51,014 nt of DNA, taken from NCBI GenBank assembly GCA_945877125.1, contig CAMCQT010000020.1, positions 1-51,014 of the forward strand, given 5' to 3'. Made by a program: the position numbers and the translations under genes. Of this stretch, positions 9,393 to 17,332 are shown one piece after another (position 1 is the stretch's first letter; the number at the start of each line of letters is the position of its first letter). The notes under the pieces are model-generated. The model ran no database searches, was not told the origin of the DNA, and worked only from the letters and a program-made list of their open reading frames with translations. This stretch comes from Candidatus Brevifilum fermentans. Its GTDB lineage: Bacteria; Chloroflexota; Anaerolineae; Anaerolineales; Villigracilaceae.

Positions 9393-9584
9393 TTATTTTC
9401 GATTCGTAAACCAGAATAACCCTATGCCAACCAGCACGGTGGCCGCGCCATTGATGATCCACTGCGGGTCACCGCGCATAAATGTGCCGGGCAAAAGATT
9501 GAGTCCTTGCATTGCCCAAATGACGCCCGCAAGCATCAGCAGAACTGAAAAAGCCTTGAGAATGGTTTTAAAGGTTGAATTCAT
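9393..9584 (-). CDS. Small two-helix membrane protein
   Basis: Starting at ATG 9584, which has AAAGG just upstream, the frame gives 63 residues with two hydrophobic segments (about 8-24 and 41-58) joined by LLPGTFMRGDPQW. A longer frame opens upstream, but its extra residues are translated from the dppA 3' end and have no membrane or domain character. Similar tiny proteins with a PG-x-FMRGD-like turn are common hypothetical membrane proteins; the function is unknown. It lies 17 bases downstream of dppA and immediately before the 71-residue protein. Confidence 0.75.
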   Translation of the reverse strand: MNSTFKTILKAFSVLLMLAGVIWAMQGLNLLPGTFMRGDPQWIINGAATVLVGIGLFWFTNRK

Positions 9585-9600
9585 TTTTACCTTTGATCTG

Positions 9601-10425
9601 TTATTTTGCCAGCGCCAGCATCGTGCGAAACGCATGATAGATCGTGACCATGTCATTTGCCACATATTCAACGCGGCGTTCCATTGTCCGTGTGGCGTGC
9701 GGCATCAGCGCGGCTTTATCTGCCATGTCTGATTGTTCAAATTTCACAGTTAAGTTGATCGGCTTGGTCACCTTGAAGGGCTTCGGCGCTTTCTTGCTTT
9801 TCAAGTTGATCACTGCCCGCTTGGCAACTTCTTCGATCAGGCTGGCGGTCACTGCGGGAGGCAGACATTCCGCAGACATGCGGCTGACCGCCTTCTTCAC
9901 CTGTGCGATCTCAACCTTGTTGCCGAAAAATTCCTGAACTTCCGCGCACAGGGTTTGGTCGCCGGACGCCATAATGACTGGGACATTAAAATGACCGCAG
10001 ACCGCGCCATTCAGCCCTGCTTCGCCAAAAGCCTGACCATTGATCCACAACCCAGACACACGTTCATCAGACCAGGTGTGGTCGAGGATGGCATTGACCG
10101 CGCCCATGCGCCCGTGATACCCAACGAACATCACGCCGTCCACATCTTCGTCCACACCCTGCACCATCGAAAGGGGAGAGGGCGAGCCAGAGTACAGCGT
10201 CGCGCGGGAATCCAATTCTTCGATCAAAATATTTCTTCCATTGTGATGACCATCGGTCACCACCACCGAGGTTGCGCCCCCCGCAAACGCGCCGTGGATC
10301 GAAGCATTTACATCCGCGGTCATCAATTTACGAAAGCGCGAATATTCAGCATGATCGGGGTTCACCTGATCCCAATGCACCACGCCGGTAATTCCTTCCA
10401 TATCTGCGGCGATTAAAATTTTCAT
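9601..10425 (-). CDS. dppA: M55-family D-aminopeptidase (DppA-like)
   Basis: DppA-type peptidases release N-terminal D-amino acids from short peptides such as D-Ala-D-Ala, allowing cell-wall peptide recycling or use. The zinc-binding residues can be seen: Asp8 and Glu10 (AADMEGITG), His60 (DGHHNGRN), His104 (GYHGRMG) and Glu135 (GEAGLNG), with His116 near the catalytic site. The length of 274 residues is typical. The start is supported by AAGGAG upstream. The protein has no signal peptide, so it is cytoplasmic. No dipeptide transporter is adjacent; instead two small proteins follow in the same operon. Confidence 0.93.
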   Translation of the reverse strand: MKILIAADMEGITGVVHWDQVNPDHAEYSRFRKLMTADVNASIHGAFAGGATSVVVTDGHHNGRNILIEELDSRATLYSGSPSPLSMVQGVDEDVDGVMFVGYHGRMGAVNAILDHTWSDERVSGLWINGQAFGEAGLNGAVCGHFNVPVIMASGDQTLCAEVQEFFGNKVEIAQVKKAVSRMSAECLPPAVTASLIEEVAKRAVINLKSKKAPKPFKVTKPINLTVKFEQSDMADKAALMPHATRTMERRVEYVANDMVTIYHAFRTMLALAK

Positions 10426-10437
10426 AGTTTCTCCTTT

Positions 10438-11199
10438 TTACAATTTCACTGATCGTGTAGCCAGATAGGTCTCGATGTATTCACTGAGCTTGACTTGATT
10501 ATGATGGTCTTCGTACAGCCCGATGATGGCGAACCCCGCATCCATCTGCCCTGCAAGCTGGTCGGTGAGCGAGTGACCAAATTCTGCGGGACGGTCTTCC
10601 TGTTGCAAGCGTTCCATCCCGTACATTTCCACATCTGAAAATGGAATTTTTTGCTTCACATTTAATATACCGTTGTCCAAATCTTCCCAATTAAACAAAT
10701 AGAATACGGGATTCATAAATCCTGCCAGCATTGTACCGCCGTGGCGTAACACGCGATACGCCTCCTTCCAGACCGGTCTGATCTCGTGGATGAATATATT
10801 CGAAACAGGGTGAAAAACAAGATCAAAACTTTCATCAGCAAAAACAGAAAGATCGCGCATATCACCTTCCACGGTGCGGATGTTCAAGCCGTCACGTTCG
10901 GCGACTTCGCGGTCACGCCCCAGTTGAGCGGGTGAGTTGTCGAAGATGGTGACCTCTGCGCCAGCCGCCGCGAGGATCGGTCCCTGCTGTCCGCCGCCGC
11001 AAGCCAGCCCGAGGATTTTGAGTCCCTGCAAAGGCGGGAACCACTCGCGCGGCACAGGCGTGTTTTCCGTCAGCACCACAGACCAATCTCCAGCGCGAGC
11101 ACGCGCAATTAATTCAGGTGAAACGGGAACTGTCCACGGGTTTTTGCCTGATCGCACCTGACGATCCCAGGCTTCGCGGTTGAATGCTCGAATGTCCAT
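10438..11199 (-). CDS. Class I SAM-dependent methyltransferase
   Basis: The SAM-binding motif is ILGLACGGGQQGPILAAAGA, with the acidic end of strand 2 at VTIFDNS, and the later DLVFHPVSNIFI block is typical of the class I fold. The substrate is unknown. I chose ATG 11199 (MDIRAFNREAWD), which follows AAGGA. The open frame extends 59 codons upstream, but that part runs through the hairpin at 11231 and the ClbS-like gene and has no protein character. The product is 253 residues. It lies 12 bases upstream of dppA in the same direction and may be co-transcribed with it. Confidence 0.87.
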   Translation of the reverse strand: MDIRAFNREAWDRQVRSGKNPWTVPVSPELIARARAGDWSVVLTENTPVPREWFPPLQGLKILGLACGGGQQGPILAAAGAEVTIFDNSPAQLGRDREVAERDGLNIRTVEGDMRDLSVFADESFDLVFHPVSNIFIHEIRPVWKEAYRVLRHGGTMLAGFMNPVFYLFNWEDLDNGILNVKQKIPFSDVEMYGMERLQQEDRPAEFGHSLTDQLAGQMDAGFAIIGLYEDHHNQVKLSEYIETYLATRSVKL

Positions 11200-11230
11200 T
11201 TTTATTAATTCCTTTTGTGCCAAAATAAAA

Positions 11231-11263
11231 TAATATCGGAAGTCGTAAAGACTTCCGATATTA
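11231..11263 (-). terminator. Hairpin after the ClbS/DinB-like gene
   Basis: A 14-base-pair perfect stem (11231-11244 with 11250-11263) and a 5-base loop lie 16 bases past the stop of the upstream gene. The minus-strand 3' side continues TATTATTTTATTTTG, which is T-rich enough for intrinsic termination. Confidence 0.75.
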
Positions 11264-11278
11264 TAAAAGGTTATGCAC

Positions 11279-11743
11279 CTACTTGTTTTCTTCAATGATC
11301 TTTTGCACGTCGGCTGCATGTTCCATTTCATGCGGACCAAAGACCTGCACAATATCTGCCAGCGAACCTTCTTCACCCCACGGCAAAACAGATTTCTGAA
11401 TTACCATTTCTTCGGACATCTGGCGCACCAAATTCATCAATTTGGCGCGGGTTTCAACATACTCGCGCACGATGTGGTCATAACTTAACCCTTCGCGGGT
11501 GCTGACTGTTTCTTCGTTGTAGACTGTCGCGCCGCGCGCCGCAGGTGTTGGCGGTGTCTCACCTTTGAGCAAGGCATTTACGTAACCGATTGCGGCATCG
11601 TCCCAGCCTGAGAGATGAGCGATGATCTCGCGGATCGTCCACAAGGGATAGATCTTGCGGTTTTTATCAACTTCAATAAGTTGTGCCATCATCATGCCGT
11701 ACGAATTTTCAAGAGTTTTGAGGATTTCTTCGCGTTTTCCCAT
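11279..11743 (-). CDS. ClbS/DfsB-type DinB-like four-helix protein
   Basis: The 154-residue protein has the WTIREIIAHLSGWDDAAI block and C-terminal GPHEMEHAADV, placing His43, His138 and His142 where DinB/YfiT-fold proteins bind a metal. ClbS/DfsB relatives include a cyclopropane hydrolase that gives colibactin resistance and thiol-transfer enzymes, but most members are uncharacterised, so the reaction here is unknown. An AAGGAAA ribosome site precedes the ATG. It is the first gene of a minus-strand set and is closed by its own hairpin. Confidence 0.8.
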   Translation of the reverse strand: MGKREEILKTLENSYGMMMAQLIEVDKNRKIYPLWTIREIIAHLSGWDDAAIGYVNALLKGETPPTPAARGATVYNEETVSTREGLSYDHIVREYVETRAKLMNLVRQMSEEMVIQKSVLPWGEEGSLADIVQVFGPHEMEHAADVQKIIEENK

Positions 11744-11902
11744 TTATATTTCCTTGTTTTATTTTGTGTAATAGAGACGCTGGCTGTAGTCACAATTTTA
11801 CATTTCGCGCAATAATTTCGGGGGTTGCTTTTGCTGTCGAAACAGTGACCAACTTCCAGTTAAGGCTGAGGCGTTTTTCAAATCTGAATTTTGACAATAA
11901 AA

Positions 11903-11931
11903 ACTCCCCGTTGATTTTTTGAACGGGGAGT
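11903..11931 (-). terminator. Intrinsic terminator of the zinc-ribbon LysM gene
   Basis: The arms ACTCCCCGTT (11903-11912) and AACGGGGAGT (11922-11931) are followed on the minus strand by TTTTATTG. It begins about 30 bases beyond the LysM gene's stop codon. Confidence 0.88.
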
Positions 11932-11960
11932 CGGATGAACCAAAATCGCTTCTTTCTGGA

Positions 11961-13130
11961 CTAGGGGCTGGGCGTGCCTTCGACGGCTATTCCTACCCAA
12001 CTGAAAACGTGCTTCTCGCTGACAGCGCCTGCATTGACCCAGATCGGTTGACCCTGATCGTCGGTGCCGGCCTGGCGGACAGGGGTAATCCACCAGCGCA
12101 GGATATGCGCCACATTGTCTTTCGGGCGGTAGGATGTGGGCACGATGTATTTGGTATCTGTCACAAAATCGGTCAGGCGGCGGGTTTGGTCGGCAGTGAT
12201 ATCTTCCACGGTGATCTGGTAGGCTTCGGCGTCGCGCAATGTGCCAACAGATGCCCATTGCAAAGTGACCACGTCGTTTGCTAGGGTGAAGGCCGCTCCA
12301 TCCGCAGGCAGAAGCAGGTTCGGGGCGGGATAGGGCGGCGGAATTGTCGCAGTGGGGGTTGGTTTGTTTGGGTCTGCCGCGCGCATACATAACGGGATGA
12401 GTAAATTCGATCCCACAAAGACGTTGTCGGTGGTTAGCCCGTTGAATTCTTTGATGGCTTGCATGGGAACGGCGTAGTTCAAAGAAATACTGGAGAGGGT
12501 GTCGCCGTCTTGCACGGTGATCGGCACGGTTTCACACGCCTGCTTGGTCGCATCCACTGGCAGAGAGGTGCTGGTTGCGGGGGGCGGAACCGTTGGCGTT
12601 GGGTATGGAATTTTGAGTAGCTGTCCTACGCTAATTGGGCAGGAAGAAGGTAAATTATTTTCGATGATAATGCTCTGGACAGAAACGCCGAAGGTAAATG
12701 CCAGTTGCGAGCAGGTGCCATCACCAGCGGCCACGGTGTAATCAAATGGCGGGATGGTGGTGGAGGTGGGGACTTCGGTGGGCGGGATCGTGGCTGTGGC
12801 AGGCAGTGTGGCGGTGGGGGTTTCGGTTGGGGTGGCGGTTTCTACGGTCTCAAATGTTCCTTCGGGTGCGCTTGCGCGCAGCGAGAAGAATGCAATTGAG
12901 GCGGCGATAATGACCACCACGGCAAGAATACCCAGTGCGGCAGGTAAACTCAATGTGACCACAGGCATGCGGCTGGCTTGCACCGATTTTTCCACCTTTT
13001 TTGCGGCTTTCGGTTCAGGCTTGGCGGTGAACTCTGTGCCGCAGACAAGACAGCGTGTTGCGTTCTCGCTCAGTCGTGTTCCGCAGGTGGGGCAGACTTT
13101 TGTTTTGCTGGAATTGGTTTCTAGGCTCAT
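11961..13130 (-). CDS. Zinc-ribbon, single-TM protein with two LysM domains
   Basis: The N-terminus holds a zinc ribbon with Cys13-x2-Cys16 and Cys27-x2-Cys30 (CPTCG and CLVCG). A lysine-rich linker and one transmembrane segment (about 57-83) follow. The ribbon should be cytoplasmic and the rest outside. A Thr/Pro-rich spacer leads to two LysM modules (about 128-172 and 193-245; the second reads ITVQDGDTLSSIS). The C-terminal ~120 residues form a beta-rich domain that I cannot name. The layout suggests an envelope protein that contacts peptidoglycan. TATAAT lies nine bases before the ATG with no clear Shine-Dalgarno, so the mRNA may be almost leaderless. Confidence 0.85.
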   Translation of the reverse strand: MSLETNSSKTKVCPTCGTRLSENATRCLVCGTEFTAKPEPKAAKKVEKSVQASRMPVVTLSLPAALGILAVVVIIAASIAFFSLRASAPEGTFETVETATPTETPTATLPATATIPPTEVPTSTTIPPFDYTVAAGDGTCSQLAFTFGVSVQSIIIENNLPSSCPISVGQLLKIPYPTPTVPPPATSTSLPVDATKQACETVPITVQDGDTLSSISLNYAVPMQAIKEFNGLTTDNVFVGSNLLIPLCMRAADPNKPTPTATIPPPYPAPNLLLPADGAAFTLANDVVTLQWASVGTLRDAEAYQITVEDITADQTRRLTDFVTDTKYIVPTSYRPKDNVAHILRWWITPVRQAGTDDQGQPIWVNAGAVSEKHVFSWVGIAVEGTPSP

Positions 13131-13178
13131 ACTATAAAAATTATACCTTGATTTTTATTTTGAAACTTGGGGGGCTAT

Positions 13179-13466
13179 CTACGTTCCCTCTACGACTACC
13201 ATATTTGACCGCGCATATTGATGACGCAATGCCCGCGCCGGTGCGTATTCGGGAGAGTTGAGCCAGCTTTTGGACTGCTCCACAGATGGGAATTCAAGAA
13301 TCACAAGACGCTTGGCTTGCCAGTCGCCTTCCAGGGTTTCGTTCGCTCCGCCGCGCGCGATGTATTTTCCGCCGTACAATTTCACGGTTTCGGGCGCCAT
13401 TTTGGCATATTCCTTATAGCCTTCGGGGTCGGTTACTTCAATATCTAGAATTACATAGGCAGTCAT
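13179..13466 (-). CDS. DUF1330 family protein
   Basis: The 95-residue protein starts MTAYVILDIEVTDPEGYKEY and contains the GGKYIARGG, VILEFPS and SWLNSPEYAPARALR blocks that define DUF1330, a ferredoxin-like dimeric alpha/beta barrel fold. The function of the family is not established. The ATG overlaps the stop of the upstream CorC-like gene by four bases, with AAAGGA in the upstream coding end, so the two are translationally coupled. Confidence 0.93.
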   Translation of the reverse strand: MTAYVILDIEVTDPEGYKEYAKMAPETVKLYGGKYIARGGANETLEGDWQAKRLVILEFPSVEQSKSWLNSPEYAPARALRHQYARSNMVVVEGT

Positions 13467-14770
13467 GGTTTGTCCTTTAATTCTGTTGATGGTTTGGGCA
13501 ATGTGATTACCAGCACTTTGTCCACGCGGCGGCCGTCCATGTCCATCACTTCAAAGCGGAATCCGTTCCAGTCGAAATTGTCTGCGGCTTGCGGCACTCG
13601 TCCGAGCGAAGTCATCATGAAGCCGCTTAATGTCTCATATTCGTCTTCATGCGGAAGCGCTTTGAAGTCAAAGAGTTCCTTGAATTCGTCCACTTCCAAC
13701 ATGCCGTCCAACAGCCACGAACCATCCTGTCGTTGAGTGGCTTGCGGTTCTTCGAATTCCATCACCCCGACAATTTCTTCCAAAATATCGTTGATGGTCA
13801 GAAGTCCCTGCAAGCCGCCAAACTCATCCACGACCAGCAGAAGTTCTGTGTTTTTTTCTTTGAATAATTCCAGCGCACGCGAGGCGAACATGGTTTCAGG
13901 GATAAAAAACGCCGGTTTGAGCAAGGCTTTCAGGTCTATCTCTTTGCCTGACAAACTTTCAACCAACAGGTCGCGTGATTTTACAATGCCGACGATGGTT
14001 TCAAGCGAATCTTGTCTGACGGGAAAACGCGAAAACGAGCACTCCGCAATTTTTTGCCTGATCTCTTCGATTGAATCTGTGACATCCAGCCAGACCAATT
14101 CTGTGCGCGGAGTCATCAATGAATAGACGCGTGAGTCGCCGAGGCTGAAAATCCCTTCGACCATATCCTGTTCAGCCTCCTGAAAGACTCCCGCCTGTGT
14201 GCCTTGATCTATCAGGAGATGGATTTCCTCTTCCGTGACAGGCGGCTCCGCAGAAGGGTCCACCCCAATCAGGCGCAGTACAAAATTTGTTGCCCCACTT
14301 AAGAGTTTGATTAATGGCGCAAAAACCTTTGAAATGAAAAGCATCGGTCCGGCTACCAGTTGGGCGATTTTTTCAGGATTATTAAGACCAAGTCTTTTTG
14401 GAACCAGTTCACCCAGCCAGATGGTCAGGATGGTGATGACCACCACCACAATGCCCAGTGAGATCGAAACACTGTATTCGCCGATATAGGGGACGTTCTG
14501 CAATGTGACTGCCAGTGCCTCTGAAATTGTCGCGCCGCCGACTGCGCCTGCCAGAACCCCGATCAATGTGATGCCGATTTGGATGGTGGACAGAAAAATA
14601 TTCGGGTCTTCGATCAACTTGAGCGCCAAAGCTGATGATTTATTGCCCTCGCTTGCCTGTTGTTGCAGGCGCGCCTTGCGTGAAGCGACCAGCGCGGCTT
14701 CTGACATGGCAAGGAATGCATTTACCAGGACCAGAATAAAAATCAATATTATTTCATTGGCGATGCTCAT
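13463..14770 (-). CDS. CNNM/CorC-HlyC-type membrane transporter with CBS domains
   Basis: The 435-residue protein begins with the DUF21/CNNM membrane domain (about residues 1-190, several TM helices, including NAFLAMSEAALVASRKARL). A CBS pair follows (about 205-330; RFPVRQDS and LLLVVDEFGGLQGLLT), then a CorC_HlyC C-terminal domain (about 345-425; DGMLEVDEF, VPQAADNF). Members are linked to magnesium or divalent-cation efflux, and the 'hemolysin' label is historical. AAGGA lies just upstream of the ATG. It heads a two-gene unit with DUF1330. Confidence 0.93.
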   Translation of the reverse strand: MSIANEIILIFILVLVNAFLAMSEAALVASRKARLQQQASEGNKSSALALKLIEDPNIFLSTIQIGITLIGVLAGAVGGATISEALAVTLQNVPYIGEYSVSISLGIVVVVITILTIWLGELVPKRLGLNNPEKIAQLVAGPMLFISKVFAPLIKLLSGATNFVLRLIGVDPSAEPPVTEEEIHLLIDQGTQAGVFQEAEQDMVEGIFSLGDSRVYSLMTPRTELVWLDVTDSIEEIRQKIAECSFSRFPVRQDSLETIVGIVKSRDLLVESLSGKEIDLKALLKPAFFIPETMFASRALELFKEKNTELLLVVDEFGGLQGLLTINDILEEIVGVMEFEEPQATQRQDGSWLLDGMLEVDEFKELFDFKALPHEDEYETLSGFMMTSLGRVPQAADNFDWNGFRFEVMDMDGRRVDKVLVITLPKPSTELKDKP

Positions 14771-14984
14771 GGTTTCCTTAATTACTTGATAATCTAAAAA
14801 TCAAAGTTATTTTTTCACACTTAAAGACATTAAGCCGCGAAAATCGATTCGCGGCACAATATCTCTTTCGTCAATTGGGATGAACGAATTACAACTGGGA
14901 GAATTGCATAAATCAGGTTCTATGGGGATTTCTGGCATGATGTTTGTAACATAAAGGCTGCTCAGTTCTTATTGTACCTGAAAG

Positions 14985-15131
14985 TTACTTTTTCTCATCA
15001 ATTTTCTTTTCGATATTTTTCAGGCGTTTGTCCATTTGCGTGTAAAACCTTTTCCAGATTACAGGCGCAACAAGCAGTAACAGGATAATGCCGCAGGTGA
15101 AAGCCAGTTCCACCACGCTGATATGAAACAT
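14985..15131 (-). CDS. 48-residue single-TM microprotein coupled to selD
   Basis: The minus-strand frame from ATG 15131 to TAA 14985 encodes 48 residues. The start codon shares one base with the selD stop (TAATG), a usual sign of translational coupling. It has one hydrophobic helix (about residues 9-26, rich in Leu, Ile and Val) and a strongly charged tail with a heptad-like KRLKNIEKKIDEKK that could form a short coiled coil. I do not recognise a family. Its size and charge pattern suggest a membrane-bound adaptor or regulator. Confidence 0.68.
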   Translation of the reverse strand: MFHISVVELAFTCGIILLLLVAPVIWKRFYTQMDKRLKNIEKKIDEKK

Positions 15132-16192
15132 TAGGCGTGAACCTCAATCCCTTGTCCCGCGCAGACTTCGCCCACGACCCAGACAGGTTGATTTAATTCC
15201 TGTGCGCGTTTTTGGAAGGCTTCCAATTTTTCGTGTGGAACGCCCAACAGCAAGCCGCCGCTGGTCTGCGGATCGAAGAGCAGCATCTCGGCTGGCTCGC
15301 CAATTTTTTCATCAAATTTTGCCGACCCGCCTACGTGCGTTTTGTTATCAAATGCACCGCCGGGGAAAATTCCTTTTTCGGCATATCCACGCGCGCCGCT
15401 GAGTAGAGGAATTTTTGAATTTTCAATCGACAACATCACACCAGATGCTTCTGCCATTTCCAACCCGTGACCGAGGAATCCAAAGCCGGTGATGTCTGTC
15501 CCGCCGCGCAGGTTGAATTCCACTGCCAGTTGCCCCGCAGTTTTATTCAGGCGCGACATCCACTCGATGGCTTCTTTCACGTCACTCTCTGAGGCTTTCT
15601 CTTGTTTGAGCGCGGTGGTCGTCACGCCGCCGCCCAAAGGTTTTGTGAGCACGAGCGCATCGCCGATTTTCAACCCGCCTTTGGAAATCATCTTACGCGG
15701 ATCAACAAACCCGATCACGACTAATCCGTATTTTGGTTCTTTATCTTTGACCGTATGCCCGCCGGCAATGACCACGCCCGCTTCGCGGGCTTTTTCAGCG
15801 CCGCCGCGTAAAATTTCACTTGATATTTCATCGGGCAGGTTGTCTGGCAATGCGGCGATATTCAAGGCGAGGAAAGGCTGTCCGCCCATGGCGTACACAT
15901 CTGAAAGACTGTTTGCCGCGGCAATTGATCCGTATTCGTAAGCCGTATCCACAACCGGCGTGAAAAAGTCCGTCGTGACCACAATCGCTTTGTCTTCACT
16001 TAAACGCCAAACTGCCGCGTCATCGGGTGAGTCAAGACCAATCAACAGGTCTGGGTACGCGGCGGGGTCGAAAATATTTTGTAATGGACGCAGAACCTGC
16101 GTCAGCGCGTCGGCGCTTAATTTAGACGCTCAGCCCGCGCACGCCGAAAGCGTGGTCAGTCGAACTTCGCGTCCAGATTGTGGAATTGGCAT
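15131..16192 (-). CDS. selD: Selenide, water dikinase, itself a predicted selenoprotein
   Basis: SelD makes selenophosphate from selenide and ATP for selenocysteine and selenouridine synthesis. Reading through one in-frame TGA (16132..16130) gives a 353-residue protein with the full N-terminus. Residue 21 then falls in SACAG-U-ASKL, the position of the catalytic Cys or Sec in this family (GCGCK in E. coli). Downstream are the conserved DSPDDAAV, the GGHTVKDKEP loop, and TDITGFGFLGHG. Without read-through the frame would begin at MIGLDSPDD and lose the catalytic segment. GGAG lies about seven bases before ATG 16192. A candidate bSECIS hairpin follows the TGA. selA, selB and tRNA-Sec are not in this window. 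Confidence 0.93.
16087..16103 (-). promoter_or_regulatory. Candidate bacterial SECIS hairpin in selD
   Basis: On the selD mRNA, GACGCAG-GTT-CTGCGTC forms a perfect 7-base-pair stem with a GUU loop beginning 26 bases after the in-frame UGA. Bacterial SECIS elements are stem-loops shortly downstream of the Sec UGA that bind SelB, usually with a G at the start of the apical loop, which is seen here. A weaker alternative GCGUC/GACGC pairing starts right after the UGA. Confidence 0.65.
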
Positions 16193-16202
16193 AATAAACT
16201 CC

Positions 16203-16235
16203 AAGTGACAGTCACCTTTAAGGTGACTGTCACTT
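16203..16235. terminator. Perfect palindrome between the SPFH gene and selD
   Basis: Sixteen-base arms (16203-16218 with 16220-16235) surround one base. It sits 10 bases after the SPFH stop and 10 bases before the selD start, with the selD ribosome site just beyond. No T-run follows, so it may be a dispersed repeat that attenuates read-through and not a full terminator. The AGTGACAG arm resembles the hairpin at 9121. Confidence 0.6.
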
Positions 16236-16245
16236 AACTTAAAAG

Positions 16246-17256
16246 CTACGGCGCCGTTGTATCAGGCAGCGGCAAAATGAACTGATTGCCGCTGGGAATG
16301 AAAATGGTCTGCACACCGGGCGCAAGTTTCAAAATATATTGATATTGCAGCAAGGTGGGCGAGAGTGATTCTGCCAGTAATTGATTCGCCTTGGCTTCAG
16401 CCTCAGCCTGAATCAAACGTGCCTCTGCCGCGCCTTGTGCCGCGATCACTGCCGCATCGGCTGCGCCTTGAGCCACCTGGCGTGCCTGCTCTGCTTCCTG
16501 CTTCTTTGATTCAACAACGAACTTGGCTTGTTGCGCCTGCTGTTCGGCAATTTGTTTTTGCTCAACTGCCGCGGCATATTCATCGCTAAAGCGAATATTG
16601 CGCAGCAGGAAATCAGACATGATGATGTTGTTGGCATTCAGGTTCGTTTGAATCTCATCACGAATCGCAGTTTCCAATTCGGCGCGTTTGGTGCTGACAA
16701 GTTCCTCCACACCAAATTGTGAAACCGCATCACGAATGGCCGCACGCGCAACGGGGCGCACTACATTTTCTTCATAGCGGTTCTGCCAGACCGTATGCAA
16801 CTGAATCAATTGCGTGGGGTCTACCGCATAAATAACCGAAGCGTCAATGAAAATCTGCTGACCATCTTTTGTTCGCGCCTGAATCGAATCGTCACCCTGT
16901 ACAGCGCCTTCACTGCTGGCAGATGACATGGTGTACGTCTGCCGCGAAATGGAATACTTTTGCACATTCTCAATGAAAGGAATGATCCAATGTAAGCCCG
17001 GTGTCAACGCCACCTCGCGATAGCCCTTGGGTGCAAACGCTGAAATCACCACTCCGTACTCATTGGCTTGCAGGAAAACCAACCCCGCACCCACTGTGGT
17101 CATCAAAAGCGCCACAACAAGCAAAACAACCACGAGCGAGGTTAATCCCTTTGCCGGTTGGTTGCGACCGGCTCGTACAAAGATCATCACCAACACGCCA
17201 ATAAACCCAATCCAGGCAAAGGATGCAAGTCCTTGCAGTAAAGTTGAAATATTCAT
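16246..17256 (-). CDS. SPFH/prohibitin-family membrane protein
   Basis: Two N-terminal hydrophobic helices (about 11-28 and 37-60) precede an SPFH domain that begins at VFLQANEYGVVISAFAPKGYREVALTPG and includes TKDGQQIFIDASVIYAVDP. A long Ala/Glu/Gln coiled coil follows (about 225-300), then a hydrophobic C-terminus. Prohibitin-like proteins form ring-shaped membrane assemblies linked to protein quality control and lipid organisation. I chose ATG 17256 because GGAGG lies five bases upstream; an ATG nine codons earlier overlaps that site. The gene is upstream of selD in the same direction and divergent from the PyrK-like gene. Confidence 0.88.
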   Translation of the reverse strand: MNISTLLQGLASFAWIGFIGVLVMIFVRAGRNQPAKGLTSLVVVLLVVALLMTTVGAGLVFLQANEYGVVISAFAPKGYREVALTPGLHWIIPFIENVQKYSISRQTYTMSSASSEGAVQGDDSIQARTKDGQQIFIDASVIYAVDPTQLIQLHTVWQNRYEENVVRPVARAAIRDAVSQFGVEELVSTKRAELETAIRDEIQTNLNANNIIMSDFLLRNIRFSDEYAAAVEQKQIAEQQAQQAKFVVESKKQEAEQARQVAQGAADAAVIAAQGAAEARLIQAEAEAKANQLLAESLSPTLLQYQYILKLAPGVQTIFIPSGNQFILPLPDTTAP

Positions 17257-17332
17257 AGTTTCCTCCGAAACATAATTTTTCATGATTATAACGCGCTTGC
17301 TTATGCCCTCAATGCGTGTTAATATTTCTCCT

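Noticed and set aside
16203-16235. Perfect palindrome upstream of selD considered as a SECIS element
   Set aside because: It lies before the start codon, not downstream of the UGA, and looks like a terminator or repeat.
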